This document shows positions 39,601-49,191 of a DNA stretch of 64,000 nucleotides, one piece after another; the stretch's first letter is position 1; each line of letters begins with the position of its first letter. The stretch covers positions 1 through 64,000 of the forward strand of contig NZ_LVJI01000003.1 of the NCBI RefSeq assembly GCF_001637225.1. The letters are read 5' to 3'. This stretch comes from Paenibacillus antarcticus (GTDB lineage: Bacteria; Bacillota; Bacilli; Paenibacillales; Paenibacillaceae). The position numbers were made by a program, and so were the translations under genes. The notes below the pieces were generated by a model. That model saw nothing but the letters and a program-made list of their open reading frames with translations. It searched no databases and had not been told where the DNA came from.

Positions 39601-40577
39601 GGTTGGATCACCACCTCATCCTTAGGGTTCCAGTTCACCCCAATTCGCTCACCCACTCGCCAAGATTCTTCATCTGTCGAATCCAGTACGATGGTTACCG
39701 TCATGGCTTTCTGCTCACCCACTTGATCAAGTTCAACCATTAATTTATGCACATTCCCTAAATACAGAACATCTTGAATGATGCCTGATTTCATTGAACC
39801 TTCTTCACTTCGTTGCGGGCGTAGTTTCTCAGGTCTTACGGCAAATAAACCTTGGGGAGAAGTGAAAATATTATTCTCACCAACAAAAGTTGCAGCAAAC
39901 AGGGTACGTGGGGATGAGTAGATTTCTTTAGGGGTTCCGATCTGCTCAACTTGTCCATTATTTAAAATAACAATGCGATCAGACATCATCATAGCTTCTT
40001 CTTGATCATGTGTTACATACACGAATGTAATACCAAGTGTGCGTTGAAGATGCTTCAACTCGGTTTGTAAGTTTTTGCGTAGTTGTAAATCGAGCGCACC
40101 AAGTGGCTCATCAAGCAATAATACTTTAGGTTTATTCACTATAGCCCGGGCAATAGCTACTCTCTGTTGCTGACCTCCTGAGAGCTGATGAGGGTAACGA
40201 GAAGTTAGAGCTGTTAGTTGCGTCATGGCAACTGCTTCTGCAATCCGCTGCTTTTGTTGGTCTTTCGGAATCTTTTTCATTTTAAGTCCAAACGCAATAT
40301 TTTCTTCTACCGTCATATGCGGAAATAGAGCATAGTGCTGAAATACCAAGTTCAAATCTCTTTCGTTAGGAGGATTCTCTGTAACCACTTTCCCAGCAAG
40401 TACAATATCCCCACTAGTCGGTTGTTCAAAACCCGCAATCATACGAAGAATGGTCGTCTTACCACATCCGCTTGGTCCAAGCAACGTGAGAAATTCACCC
40501 TCCTCAATAAGCATAGACAATGGTTTCACCACCACTTGCCCTTGAAATTGCTTCTCGATATCAACGAGTTCAATCAT
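39597..40577 (-). CDS. potA: Polyamine ABC transporter ATP-binding protein
   Basis: A 326-residue ATPase. Walker [10 protein letters not shown] is at about 36-44, the Q loop is [14 protein letters not shown], the signature is [14 protein letters not shown], Walker B is [12 protein letters not shown] and the switch His is in VYVTHDQEE. The C-terminal TOBE domain carries [11 protein letters not shown]. The ATG at 40577 has AGGGG nine bases upstream; the ATG three codons earlier overlaps that site. It is first in the potABCD operon. Confidence 0.95.
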   Translation of the reverse strand: MIELVDIEKQFQGQVVVKPLSMLIEEGEFLTLLGPSGCGKTTILRMIAGFEQPTSGDIVLAGKVVTENPPNERDLNLVFQHYALFPHMTVEENIAFGLKMKKIPKDQQKQRIAEAVAMTQLTALTSRYPHQLSGGQQQRVAIARAIVNKPKVLLLDEPLGALDLQLRKNLQTELKHLQRTLGITFVYVTHDQEEAMMMSDRIVILNNGQVEQIGTPKEIYSSPRTLFAATFVGENNIFTSPQGLFAVRPEKLRPQRSEEGSMKSGIIQDVLYLGNVHKLMVELDQVGEQKAMTVTIVLDSTDEESWRVGERIGVNWNPKDEVVIQP

Positions 40578-40639
40578 AAGTACCATCCCCTTTTTTATCA
40601 TATGTCCGTACATGTTTCCATGAATATATAACCTCTTAC

Positions 40640-40672
40640 ATTTTAAAAAAGCCATATCATCTGTATGGCTTA
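40640..40672 (-). terminator. Terminator of the small ORF upstream of potA
   Basis: AAGCCATA-cagatga-TATGGCTT followed by TTTT on the minus strand. It begins about 20 bases after the stop of the small ORF at 40689-40844 and lies before potA. Confidence 0.75.
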
Positions 40673-40688
40673 CTTTTATTGTTATTAT

Positions 40689-40844
40689 TCAATCATTTGA
40701 TTTCAAAAATTCGTAGCATTTTCGCATATTCACTATAACGTTTTTCGCCTTGAGGTACAACATCTTTCTATTGTCATCGACAAGTAACCTGGCAAGTTTC
40801 GTCACAATATAGTAATGATTGAGATACAAGTCGTCCACTTTCAA
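40689..40844 (-). CDS. Small 51-residue protein of unknown function
   Basis: A short frame between potA and the SIMPL gene. With TTG at 40844 as start it reads MKVDDLYLNHYYIVTKLARL, then LVDDNRKMLYLKAKNVIVNM, ending RKCYEFLKSND. AAGGGTG lies six bases upstream of the TTG; GTG at 40838 is an alternative. The composition is that of a soluble, helical, basic protein, and a strong terminator follows directly, which supports a real transcription unit. I do not recognise a family. Confidence 0.6.
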   Translation of the reverse strand: MKVDDLYLNHYYIVTKLARLLVDDNRKMLYLKAKNVIVNMRKCYEFLKSND

Positions 40845-40943
40845 AGATTGCACCCTTTTTAGCTGAAATATAAGGAATAGCGTATGAAGTGCAACTTATA
40901 CATTCTTATATTTGAACAAAAACCTATACTAACTTATTATCAC

Positions 40944-40992
40944 AAAAAAGTCACCTTTCCACGACAAAGGATTGTCAGAGGATGGTGACTCT
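40944..40992 (-). terminator. Terminator of the SIMPL-domain gene
   Basis: AGTCACC...GGTGACT with inner TGACAA/TTGTC pairing, followed by TTTTTTG on the minus strand, 29 bases after the stop. Confidence 0.88.
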
Positions 40993-41020
40993 TAAGCGCT
41001 TAACGATCTTGTTTCAAGCG

Positions 41021-41776
41021 TTATTTAAGTTCGAATTGAACACTAAGTTGCGTAGACACTTTAAGTTCTCCTGCTTCAATAGCAGTTGAATTAGCAGAAT
41101 CCATACTAGCCTTCGCACTCATTAACATTTCATTTTGTCCGTATACGATCGGGTTACTAGCATCGCCTTGGCTTACAACAAGTACTGCACCTAGTTGTCG
41201 GTTAGCAGCTTTTGCAATAGCACCCGCTTTCAGACTAGCATTCGCCATAGCTTTCTCAATCACTTGCGTTTCGAACTGATCACGATTCTCTATGGAGAAG
41301 CGAACATTCTCAATGCTATTCGCGCCTGCAGTCGATGCCGCATCAAGTAATTGACCAATCTTAGCAAGATCGCGATAGGTTACTTCAATGGAGTGAATGG
41401 CATTATAGCCTTTAACCTTTTGTCCTTCTTTTTCCGTATATGTGTAGTTAGGTTGTACATAGAACTGTGCACTCTTGATATCTTTATCGGAAATTTTCCA
41501 TGTCTTCTTCAATACATCATTCAGCTTCTGCATCTTAGCTGCGTTTGCCTTCTGTGCCGCTTGAGCCGTCTCTGCCTGTGAGGTTACACCGATCGATAGA
41601 TAAGCGATATCCGGTGTAATAGATATTTCACCTTTACCTACAACATTAATAACATTACGTTGTACTTCATCCGCATACACTTTCGATGTGTTACCCAAAG
41701 AACTCACCCCTGTTAGCCCAAATGCTAATGCCCCTGCAATCATTATACTTCCTGTCGTCTTTACCCAACTTTTCAT
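41021..41776 (-). CDS. SIMPL-domain (DUF541) secreted protein
   Basis: A 251-residue exported protein. The signal peptide is about 1-36 (KVYA-DEV). The mature part is one SIMPL/DUF541 domain with VINVVGKGEISITPDIAYLS at the front, KVKGYNAIHSIEVTYRDLAK and ENVRFSIENRD in the middle, and MANASLKAGAIAKAANRQLG later. Family members occur in the envelope of many bacteria with proposed stress-protection roles, and no enzymatic activity is established. GGAGGCG precedes the ATG. Two tandem dyads lie upstream (41793-41863). Confidence 0.88.
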   Translation of the reverse strand: MKSWVKTTGSIMIAGALAFGLTGVSSLGNTSKVYADEVQRNVINVVGKGEISITPDIAYLSIGVTSQAETAQAAQKANAAKMQKLNDVLKKTWKISDKDIKSAQFYVQPNYTYTEKEGQKVKGYNAIHSIEVTYRDLAKIGQLLDAASTAGANSIENVRFSIENRDQFETQVIEKAMANASLKAGAIAKAANRQLGAVLVVSQGDASNPIVYGQNEMLMSAKASMDSANSTAIEAGELKVSTQLSVQFELK

Positions 41777-41792
41777 AACTTCGCCTCCTAAA

Positions 41793-41863
41793 AGTTTTAC
41801 GAAGTAAAACTGACTTCGTATGCATTAACTTAGTTTTACGAAGAAAAACTTACCTCGTAAGCA
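41793..41863. promoter_or_regulatory. Tandem 32-base direct repeats, each a dyad
   Basis: Copies at 41793-41824 and 41832-41863 differ at about four positions. Copy 1 contains the perfect inverted pair TACGAAGT (41798-41805) / ACTTCGTA (41813-41820); copy 2 retains TACGA/TCGTA. The form resembles two adjacent operators for a dimeric repressor such as a TetR or MarR type. They lie 17-90 bases upstream of the SIMPL start codon. Confidence 0.5.
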
Positions 41864-41951
41864 GTTTATCCTTCATTTACCTTTTAGACGAGGTTTATTG
41901 GAAAATGTTGCAAAGAAGGACAAACAAATTTATTGGTTGTATTTAAATAAT

Positions 41952-43457
41952 CTATTCTACAAGTAATCTGAGATTCTCCTCAGCACTCTTCGTATTATCC
42001 AGACTCACTTGATTATTGTTAAGTAAGGATTGTAGGGTTGCCGAAAGCTCTTCTAACGTAGCTGAAGTCTGTTCATTAACAGAAGCCAAATGATTTGTTG
42101 AATCACCCACAGAACTAGAGAACTGAGTCACTTTCTGCATCATACCTCCATACTCCTCAGAAACTTGGAGTAGTATTCCGATGGAGTCTTTGATAGATTC
42201 AAACGCATCGGCTGTCTCTTGGGTCAGTTCACTACTCATTTGCATACGTTTGGCTACCAAGTTCATTCTTTGAAGCGTCCCATTCGTCTGTTCTGAGAAC
42301 CCCTGTAGTTGCGTCGTAATTTGTTCTGCCGAATTTGAGGTAAGCTCTGAAAGTTTACGTATTTCCATAGCAACGACAGAGAAACCACGTCCATATTCCC
42401 CTGCACGTGCCGCTTCAATACTCGCATTTAAAGAAAGTAAATTCGTCTGATTGGCTATTTCACGTATAGTCTGACTAAATTGAGAAGTTTCATTCACGCG
42501 CACCGTAAGTTCCTGAATATCGGACGCCATCGCGTCAATTTCCTCTTTGAATTCAAGGATTGTACCACTTAATGTCTCGACCTTCTCCTTACCCATCATA
42601 GATAGATGATTCGTCTCATTGGTCTTGTCGATAAGTGTCTCCGTAGAGGTCGTCATTTCATGTATCATAACGCCCATCTTCTGAACCGAATCATTAATGG
42701 AAAGTGTTGTATCCACTTGCGTTACAGCACCTGTTGCTATTTCCTGAAATGCCACGTTCATTTCTTGAAACGAAGATGTGTTATCTTCCATAGATTGCGT
42801 GATATCCTTCATGTTTTGTGACACGACAACGACATTCCCCACCAATTGTTCCTTCTGAACTTTTTGATCATTCAGTAAATATTCTGACTGCGTGCGGGAT
42901 TCCTCTATATTGTTCTTTAATGCTTCTGATACACGTAGCAATAAAATAACTATAATAGACGAAATCACATAACTGCCTATAATACTTATTCGAAGATTAG
43001 ACCTTTCCAACCCATCTATACCTACTTGGGATAAATACCATGTGAATCCTAATCCAGCTACCAAGGTAATGTACGTTACACTTTGCCTCATCGTAATCAA
43101 AGACAAAATAACTAAGTAATACACTGTTGTAATACTCGTCAACGAAGGTTCAAATATAATTTGCAGCCCACAGCTTAACAGCATACCTGCCATTCCGATA
43201 TAGGCATTTAAATGAATATACTTACCTTTAATATGAAAGCTCACCAGTAGGATTACAGTAACAACGTTAACTATACTACAAATATTTTTAATGGATGTGA
43301 TATCAGTTGACACTGTAGCCAATCCCATTAACGTTGAAATAAGTACCGCAATAATAAGAAGGATATTACGTCTTATAACATCCCTATCTCTAACCGATAA
43401 TGATTCATCCTTGTGCCTGTTAATACTTCCCAGAAATGACAATTTCATGATTCCCAT
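41952..43457 (-). CDS. Methyl-accepting chemotaxis protein without HAMP or extracellular sensor
   Basis: A 501-residue receptor. Residues about 28-185 hold six hydrophobic helices with short loops, so sensing is probably within the membrane or of membrane state. No HAMP domain is evident. A coiled-coil signalling domain (about 230-490) follows, with the conserved hairpin tip [20 protein letters not shown] and [20 protein letters not shown]. It would act on CheA/CheW. A GAGGGAG site precedes the ATG; MKLSF three codons later is an alternative. It is monocistronic. Confidence 0.9.
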   Translation of the reverse strand: MGIMKLSFLGSINRHKDESLSVRDRDVIRRNILLIIAVLISTLMGLATVSTDITSIKNICSIVNVVTVILLVSFHIKGKYIHLNAYIGMAGMLLSCGLQIIFEPSLTSITTVYYLVILSLITMRQSVTYITLVAGLGFTWYLSQVGIDGLERSNLRISIIGSYVISSIIVILLLRVSEALKNNIEESRTQSEYLLNDQKVQKEQLVGNVVVVSQNMKDITQSMEDNTSSFQEMNVAFQEIATGAVTQVDTTLSINDSVQKMGVMIHEMTTSTETLIDKTNETNHLSMMGKEKVETLSGTILEFKEEIDAMASDIQELTVRVNETSQFSQTIREIANQTNLLSLNASIEAARAGEYGRGFSVVAMEIRKLSELTSNSAEQITTQLQGFSEQTNGTLQRMNLVAKRMQMSSELTQETADAFESIKDSIGILLQVSEEYGGMMQKVTQFSSSVGDSTNHLASVNEQTSATLEELSATLQSLLNNNQVSLDNTKSAEENLRLLVE

Positions 43458-43581
43458 AACTCCCTCTGATCTGAAATATGTATACGTGTACCATCTGTGA
43501 GAACTCTATGTTAGGTATAATATATATCGGCAGAAGTCTTATCATTGATGAGTTATGTCTATAAAAAACCGCACATTAATC

Positions 43582-43623
43582 AAAAAAATAGCAGCTAATC
43601 CCGGGTGAGGGATTAGCTGCTAT
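43582..43623 (-). terminator. Terminator of the HPr gene
   Basis: ATAGCAGCTAATCCC-tcaccc-GGGATTAGCTGCTAT followed by TTTTTTTG on the minus strand. Confidence 0.9.
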
Positions 43624-43643
43624 TCGCTCGTGATATTGAGGTC

Positions 43644-43913
43644 TTATTGATTCTCTAATTCTTCCTTACTTACCAAATTTACTAAAGCGGTTACAGCCTG
43701 CTCGGCATCAGCACCTTCAGCGCTAATATCAACTTCCGTACCAGAACTGATTGCAAGACTCATGATTCCCATAATACTCTTTGCATTCACTTTTTTATCA
43801 TCTTTTTCCACGAAAATTTCAGACGAGTACTTATTGGCTTCTTGCACGAACAACGCTGCCGGTCTCGCATGGAGACCCGTCTTTAGACGGACAACTACCG
43901 GGTGTTTTATCAT
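43644..43913 (-). CDS. HPr-family phosphocarrier protein at the crh locus
   Basis: An 89-residue HPr fold. His15 (GLHARPA), the site phosphorylated by enzyme I, is present, as is Ser46 (KSIMGIMSL), the HPr kinase site that makes the CcpA corepressor. In B. subtilis this position next to whiA-yvcK-rapZ holds crh, whose protein has Gln at residue 15. Here the histidine is kept, so it could serve both transport and regulation, either as the only HPr or as a second one. A TGTACA-C-TGTACA dyad lies at 43940-43952. Confidence 0.88.
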   Translation of the reverse strand: MIKHPVVVRLKTGLHARPAALFVQEANKYSSEIFVEKDDKKVNAKSIMGIMSLAISSGTEVDISAEGADAEQAVTALVNLVSKEELENQ

Positions 43914-44011
43914 GGAAACTTACCCCCTATTTATAAATCTGTACACTGTACACACATTTTATTTAAGAACATTATACCATTATAACATGAAGGACACTAG
44001 AAGAAAAAAAC

Positions 44012-44941
44012 TCAGCCATTACGAATTTTATCAGCCATCTCATCAAGCTTACGCAAACGATGATTTACACCTGATTTACTGACGGTACCCTTTAGCATTT
44101 CGCCAACTTCTTTCAAGTTCATATCAGGGTGAACGAGCCTTACTTCAGCTACTTCTCGCAGTTTCAGTGGCAAATTCTCAAGTCCCAACTCACGTTGTAA
44201 CAATTTAATATTCTCAATTTGCCTTACTGCGGCGCCAATCGTCTTATTCAGATTCGCAGTCTCGCAGTTGACGATACGATTTACAGAATTTCTCATATCG
44301 CGCATGATACGAACATCCTCGAATTTGAACAACGATTGATGTGCGCCGATTAGGCTGAGAAATTCAATGATCTTCTCGCCTTCCTTAATGTAAAGAACAA
44401 AGCCCTTCTTACGTTCAATAAACCGAGCATTCAATTTAAACTGGTTAGCCAAATCTACTAACGCCTTACAGTGATCTTCGTACATAGAGGAGATCTCGAG
44501 GTGATATGAAGAACCCTCCGGGTTATTAACGGATCCACCAGCCATGAATGCCCCTCGTAAATAAGCCCTCTTACAACAGTTTTTGCGTATGAGGTCTGAC
44601 TCAATATCTGGTGTGAATAGAAAACCTTCAGAAACAATATAAAGTTCCTTAAGAATTTCCTGTACACGAGCAGGTATGCGTACGATATAGACGTTATTCT
44701 TCTTCAATCTCATTTTTTTACGCACAAGTAATTCAGTATGTGCCTGGAAATATTTTTTGATTAAGGAATAAATCCGTCTTGCAATCGCGGCATTTTCTGT
44801 CGAGATATCTAATATGACCTTTTTATTCGATAACTGGACAGAACCATTCATACGAATTAATGCTGATAACTCAGCTTTCTCGCAGCATGCCTGTCCTTCG
44901 ACCATAGTCAATTCTTTTTTTGTCTGTGCCGCAAACGACAA
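44012..44941 (-). CDS. whiA: DNA-binding protein WhiA
   Basis: A 309-residue protein with an N-terminal LAGLIDADG-like fold ([34 protein letters not shown]) and a C-terminal helix-turn-helix ([20 protein letters not shown], then [17 protein letters not shown]). It regulates division and chromosome segregation in Firmicutes. I take the TTG at 44941 ([11 protein letters not shown], as in Bacillus), with AGAGGTGA upstream. It lies five bases after the yvcK stop. Confidence 0.95.
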   Translation of the reverse strand: MSFAAQTKKELTMVEGQACCEKAELSALIRMNGSVQLSNKKVILDISTENAAIARRIYSLIKKYFQAHTELLVRKKMRLKKNNVYIVRIPARVQEILKELYIVSEGFLFTPDIESDLIRKNCCKRAYLRGAFMAGGSVNNPEGSSYHLEISSMYEDHCKALVDLANQFKLNARFIERKKGFVLYIKEGEKIIEFLSLIGAHQSLFKFEDVRIMRDMRNSVNRIVNCETANLNKTIGAAVRQIENIKLLQRELGLENLPLKLREVAEVRLVHPDMNLKEVGEMLKGTVSKSGVNHRLRKLDEMADKIRNG

Positions 44942-44946
44942 GGGAC

Positions 44947-45936
44947 TCACCTCTCTCGTATAATCCAATTTTGTACGAGCTGGTAGATATGTTGACTTAG
45001 CTTCTCAGCATCATGTCGTAGATATGTCCGGAATAGAACCAGTGTATCAGCTATAACCTGATAACCTTGCCCTTGTACTTCATCCCAATCCACTTGAACG
45101 GGCCTTGCACCCTTTTCCGCATATCTATCCTGTACTTCTGTTGGAATATCACCATTATTTACAATGACATAATCAAATAGCTGTGTACCCACATGATCAT
45201 ATATTGCGTTAAGATGGTCACTTACCGTATAGTTATCAGTCTCTCCGGGTTGCGTCATCACATTGCATATAAAAATCTTAATCGCTTTTGAAGCACATAC
45301 AGCCTCTACAAGTTTTGGAACGAGTAAGTTAGGAAGAATGCTTGTATACAAACTACCAGGTCCAATCAAGATGGCATCCGCTTGTCGAATCGCTTCAACA
45401 GCCTCTGGCAACGGCTCCACGTGAGCCGGATCGAGAAACACACGCTTAATTCTGCCGCCATGTTCCGGTATTTTGGATTCTCCGACGACAATACTCCCGT
45501 CTTCCATCTCAGCACGAAGCGTTACCGCAACTCCTGCAGCAGGAAGTACCTGCCCACGAACAGCAAATACTTTACTTAGCTCCCGTACAGCAGTTACAAA
45601 GTCGCCCGTAATATCAGTCATCCCTGCTAATATCAAATTCCCAAGACTATGACCTGCAAGTCCTGTACCACTGCTAAAACGATAGCTTAACATTTCCGAA
45701 AGTAGCGGTTCTACATCTGCAAGCGCAGTTAATACGTTACGAATATCCCCAGGTGGGGGCATCTGCATCTCATTTCGCAGAATGCCTGAACTTCCTCCAT
45801 CATCAGCTACAGTGACAATAGCCGTGATATCAAGCGGCTTTTCCTTCAATCCCCGAAGCATAACAGATAATCCCGTTCCTCCACCCATAACAACAATTCG
45901 CGGACGCGATCTAGTTGATTCTGCCACTTTCTTCAT
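44947..45936 (-). CDS. yvcK: YvcK/GlmR-type UDP-sugar-binding regulator
   Basis: A 329-residue protein of the YvcK/CofD-like family. Near the N terminus is [18 protein letters not shown], followed by [20 protein letters not shown] and DIRNVL. Further conserved blocks are [30 protein letters not shown] and [13 protein letters not shown]. It binds UDP-sugars and tunes carbon flow to the wall by acting on GlmS. AGGTG lies six bases before the ATG. It sits between rapZ and whiA. Confidence 0.95.
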   Translation of the reverse strand: MKKVAESTRSRPRIVVMGGGTGLSVMLRGLKEKPLDITAIVTVADDGGSSGILRNEMQMPPPGDIRNVLTALADVEPLLSEMLSYRFSSGTGLAGHSLGNLILAGMTDITGDFVTAVRELSKVFAVRGQVLPAAGVAVTLRAEMEDGSIVVGESKIPEHGGRIKRVFLDPAHVEPLPEAVEAIRQADAILIGPGSLYTSILPNLLVPKLVEAVCASKAIKIFICNVMTQPGETDNYTVSDHLNAIYDHVGTQLFDYVIVNNGDIPTEVQDRYAEKGARPVQVDWDEVQGQGYQVIADTLVLFRTYLRHDAEKLSQHIYQLVQNWIIRER

Positions 45937-45947
45937 ACTTCACCTCA

Positions 45948-46853
45948 TTAATGCCGGTCACGATCTCGATCAGAGTCTCTGTGGCTGACGGAGACATTCT
46001 CCGTCTTACTGACACCCAACATCTTACCTAGGTACTCAGAAATAGCAACTGAACGATGCTTGCCCCCTGTACATCCGATAGCGATAATGACCTGGCTCTT
46101 ACCTTCTTTATAATACTGTGGAATTAAGAAATGGAGCATATCCAACAATTTAGTTAAGAACAATTGGGTTTCAGCCCATTTCATCACATAGTCATATACT
46201 TCACTGTCTTGACCCGTTCGAGGACGTAAATGATCCACGTAATGAGGATTGGGCAAGAATCTTACATCAAATACCAGATCTGCATCAATCGGGATGCCGT
46301 ATTTAAACCCAAATGATGTAATATTCACAGACAACGTATTTGGTTCGATATGGGAGAATCGAGAAATGATTTTCTCTTTCAGTTGCCCCGGCTTCGTATT
46401 ACTAGTATCGATCAACTGTGTTGCAGAATCTTTAAGCTCCTCCAACATCTTACGCTCTAATTTGATGCCATCAAGCGGCATTCCTTCAGGAGCCAAGGGA
46501 TGCCGTCTACGACTCTCTTTATATCTTTGTACTAGAACGGAATCTGTTGCATCAAGGAATAGAATCTCGCAACGCATTGTAAAATGCTCTTTTATATATA
46601 ATAAAGATTCAGATAAGGCCGTAAAGAACTCTCGTCCTCTTAAGTCAATAACTAAGGCAATCTTAGCGATCTTACCGTTCGACTGCTCGATAAGTTCTCC
46701 AAACTTAGGGATCAATACTGGTGGTAGATTATCCACACAGAAGAATCCAAGATCCTCTAAGCTTTGTACAGCAAGTGTTTTCCCCGCGCCTGACATCCCT
46801 GTAATAATAATCAAGTTGGCCATGGCCGACGTAGTATTCTCATTTTCCTGCAT
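45948..46853 (-). CDS. rapZ: RapZ/YvcJ nucleotide-binding protein
   Basis: A 301-residue P-loop protein. Walker A GMSGAGKT is at about 19-26. The N-terminal kinase-like domain has [14 protein letters not shown], and the C-terminal domain has [33 protein letters not shown] and the signature [10 protein letters not shown]. Family members bind RNA or GlcN6P in enterobacteria and nucleotides in Bacillus. The last residues are unusually His/Asp/Arg-rich ([12 protein letters not shown]). The ATG at 46853 has GGGAG nine bases upstream. Confidence 0.93.
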   Translation of the reverse strand: MQENENTTSAMANLIIITGMSGAGKTLAVQSLEDLGFFCVDNLPPVLIPKFGELIEQSNGKIAKIALVIDLRGREFFTALSESLLYIKEHFTMRCEILFLDATDSVLVQRYKESRRRHPLAPEGMPLDGIKLERKMLEELKDSATQLIDTSNTKPGQLKEKIISRFSHIEPNTLSVNITSFGFKYGIPIDADLVFDVRFLPNPHYVDHLRPRTGQDSEVYDYVMKWAETQLFLTKLLDMLHFLIPQYYKEGKSQVIIAIGCTGGKHRSVAISEYLGKMLGVSKTENVSVSHRDSDRDRDRH

Positions 46854-46907
46854 CAGCTTCCACTCCCTTGTCAATGAGTCCAACAGGTATATTCTAACGG
46901 AAGTATG

Positions 46908-47858
46908 CTATGAACGAAGAAGCAGACCCGCAGCCCCAACAATTCCTGCTTTGTTACCTAGTATAGCTGGTAGAATCGAAACACCCCGTTGTAATGGCTC
47001 TGGTGTGAATTTTGCAAATACTTCACGAACTTCATTAAAGAGAATATCCCCTGCATAGGCAACACCACCGCCAACGATAAATACTTCAGGGTTCAATACA
47101 GCAGCTACAGCTGCCATCGATTTACCTAAATAAAATGCTGCACGGGTTACAATGCGTAAGGCTACTTCATCTCCAGCTTTGGCTGCGTCGAATACTTCCT
47201 TCGCATTAATCACTTCTACCGTTGAGAGTGTTGTACGATCTCCACGTTCAACCGCATCCTTCGCCATACGGATAATACCTGTTGCAGAAGATACAGTTTC
47301 TAAACATCCCTTTTTGCCACATCCACATTGGATGGCTTCCAAATCAGGAACGACTGTAATATGTCCAACTTCTCCTGCCATTCCTGACGAGCCTTGATAA
47401 ATCTTGCCATCTAAAATAACGCCCCCACCTACACCTGTTCCAAGTGTATAGCAGACACAATTATCCAATCCACGTCCCGCGCCACTCCAAGCTTCGCCCA
47501 AAGCAGCCACATTAGCATCGTTATCTATTTTCACAGGCTTGCCAAGACGCTCCTCTAGAAGAGAACGTATCGGAACATCCGAAAAACCTAAGTTGGGTGC
47601 TTGAACAATAATCCCTTCACGGACATTCGTAAAGCCGGCAACCCCAGCTCCTACACCCACTAGCTGATCCCAGCTATATGGTGATTTCTCAACAATATCA
47701 CGAACATATTGCACAATATTGTCAATTACGACTTCAACGCCTTTTGCAGCCTCCGTGGGTCCCTCATGCGTTAGAAGAAGATTCCCCTCTTGATCACAAA
47801 TCCCAACTTTTATCGCCGTTCCACCTAAATCCACACCAACATAGATACTTTCAGACAT
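46908..47858 (-). CDS. glcK: Glucokinase, ROK family
   Basis: A 316-residue cytoplasmic sugar kinase. The ATP-binding DLGGT is at 10-14, the sugar-binding region is IDNDANVAALGEAWSGAGRG, GTGVGGGVI follows, and the ROK zinc motif is CGCGKKGCLE. The ATG at 47858 (MSESIYVGVDLGGT) follows GGTGG. It lies upstream of rapZ with a 54-base gap, so glucose phosphorylation is linked with the HPr/YvcK carbon-sensing cluster. Confidence 0.93.
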   Translation of the reverse strand: MSESIYVGVDLGGTAIKVGICDQEGNLLLTHEGPTEAAKGVEVVIDNIVQYVRDIVEKSPYSWDQLVGVGAGVAGFTNVREGIIVQAPNLGFSDVPIRSLLEERLGKPVKIDNDANVAALGEAWSGAGRGLDNCVCYTLGTGVGGGVILDGKIYQGSSGMAGEVGHITVVPDLEAIQCGCGKKGCLETVSSATGIIRMAKDAVERGDRTTLSTVEVINAKEVFDAAKAGDEVALRIVTRAAFYLGKSMAAVAAVLNPEVFIVGGGVAYAGDILFNEVREVFAKFTPEPLQRGVSILPAILGNKAGIVGAAGLLLRS

Positions 47859-47879
47859 GTTCCAGCCACCTTTTTTCAA

Positions 47880-48270
47880 TCTAAAATAGTTTTGAGCCTA
47901 CGTACCCACTATAAGTGATGCCCTCAATCTGGTCAAGAGAAGCTAGACTCTATCACTACGCTATTCGATAGAATTAAAGCTTCATTATATAGCCTATTCA
48001 GAGGATATGATGTAGAGTCATTGCAGCTTTTGTGATTAATTGCACAAACAATATAGATAGTTATGACAATTGTCATCTGCATAAGGTGACAGTATTAACT
48101 AACAAGTAGACGGCATATTTCTTACAATATAATAAAGTATAAGCTTCACTTGATACGCTGTTCCTTATATTTGAGCTTAAAACGGGTTCCGTCTTTAAAA
48201 AGGACGGCACTGCCCTTTCTACTTGTGATGAAGTTAAGAGAAATTCGAACGCATATGGAGGTATTAATGT
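47880..48270. other. Divergent intergenic region upstream of the ABC/two-component operon
   Basis: Holds promoters for glcK (left) and the ABC operon (right). Visible elements are a perfect 14-base palindrome (48063-48076), a TATAAT-like hexamer near 48128-48133, and a hairpin GGG-tt-CCGTC...GACGG-cactg-CCC (48184-48215) in the probable leader of the operon. Confidence 0.5.
48063..48076. promoter_or_regulatory. Palindromic operator candidate ATGACAATTGTCAT
   Basis: A perfect 14-base palindrome about 200 bases before the ABC ATPase start, followed 12 bases later by the half-site-like GGTGACAG. Its form suits a dimeric NarL-type regulator such as the one encoded at the end of this operon. Confidence 0.45.
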
Positions 48271-49191
48271 ATGGACACAATTGTGGAAATGAAGAATGTA
48301 ACCAAACAGTTCAGAAATAAGAAAGCTGTGGATGATGTTTCCTTTTCGATCGATAAGGGTTCCATCGTTGCTATTCTAGGTCCTAACGGAGCAGGAAAAA
48401 CAACCGTGATATCCATGTTATTAGGTCTAATTAAGCCTACCCAAGGTACAGTGAAAGTAATGGGTAAGGACCCTAGGGATATAGAGGTACGAAGGAGAAT
48501 TGGAGCTATGCTTCAAGAGGTGAGTGTCATGGATGCTCTGAAGGTACGTGAACTTATTGATTTAATTCGTAGCTATTATCCTCGACCTCTGGATATCGAT
48601 CAATTAATTCCACTTACTGGTTTGCAAGAAAAGGATCTATACCGATATGCAAATAAGTTATCTGGGGGTCAGAAGCGTAGACTTGGGTTTTCACTTGCAC
48701 TTGCTGGCAATCCTGATCTGATCTTCTTAGATGAACCGACCGTAGGGCTAGATGTTACCGCTCGTCGTGTGTTCTGGGATCAAGTTCATTCACTGACCCA
48801 ACAGGGGAAAACCATTCTATTTACGACACATTATCTACCCGAAGCTGAAGACTATGCAGATCGCGTTATTTTATTTGATCAAGGGGTCATCATTGCTGAT
48901 GGTACACCTGACGATATCAAATCCAAGCTTACCGTATCCTCGGTCTCTTTTAAATCAGATGCTCTTAATCTTCGTGATGTTCTAATCACATTACCAAATG
49001 TTCAAGATGTTTATGAAAAGGACGGACGAATCTATACCGTTACCGAAGATACAGATGGCATGTTAGCATCTATCTTTGAACATAAGCTTGCAGTTAGCGG
49101 TATCCGAGTGGAGCACGGTCGCCTGGATGATGCTTTTGAACAGTTAACAACACATCCGGAAATGGATACCCAAGGAGAGATTATATCATGA
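48271..49191 (+). CDS. ABC transporter ATP-binding protein (ABC-2 exporter)
   Basis: A 306-residue ATPase. Walker A GPNGAGKTT is at about 38-46, the signature is LSGGQKRRLGFSLAL, Walker B is LIFLDEPTVGLD and the switch His is in FTTHYLPEAED. The C-terminal 80 residues form the regulatory tail usual in drug, lantibiotic or lipid exporters of this class. GGAGGT lies upstream of the ATG. It overlaps the permease gene by four bases. Substrate unknown. Confidence 0.93.
   Translation: MDTIVEMKNVTKQFRNKKAVDDVSFSIDKGSIVAILGPNGAGKTTVISMLLGLIKPTQGTVKVMGKDPRDIEVRRRIGAMLQEVSVMDALKVRELIDLIRSYYPRPLDIDQLIPLTGLQEKDLYRYANKLSGGQKRRLGFSLALAGNPDLIFLDEPTVGLDVTARRVFWDQVHSLTQQGKTILFTTHYLPEAEDYADRVILFDQGVIIADGTPDDIKSKLTVSSVSFKSDALNLRDVLITLPNVQDVYEKDGRIYTVTEDTDGMLASIFEHKLAVSGIRVEHGRLDDAFEQLTTHPEMDTQGEIIS

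Noticed and set aside
40578-40655. Extended potA N terminus (26 extra codons)
   Set aside because: The extension runs into the terminator hairpin of the small upstream ORF. The ATG at 40577 has a good site and starts at the conserved ABC N terminus.
40640-40672. Hairpin before potA as a polyamine-responsive attenuator
   Set aside because: It is explained more simply as the terminator of the small ORF ending 20 bases earlier.
48184-48215. T-box or other riboswitch upstream of the ABC operon
   Set aside because: The hairpin is small, and no T-box sequence (AGGGUGGNACCGCG-like) or other riboswitch core can be seen.
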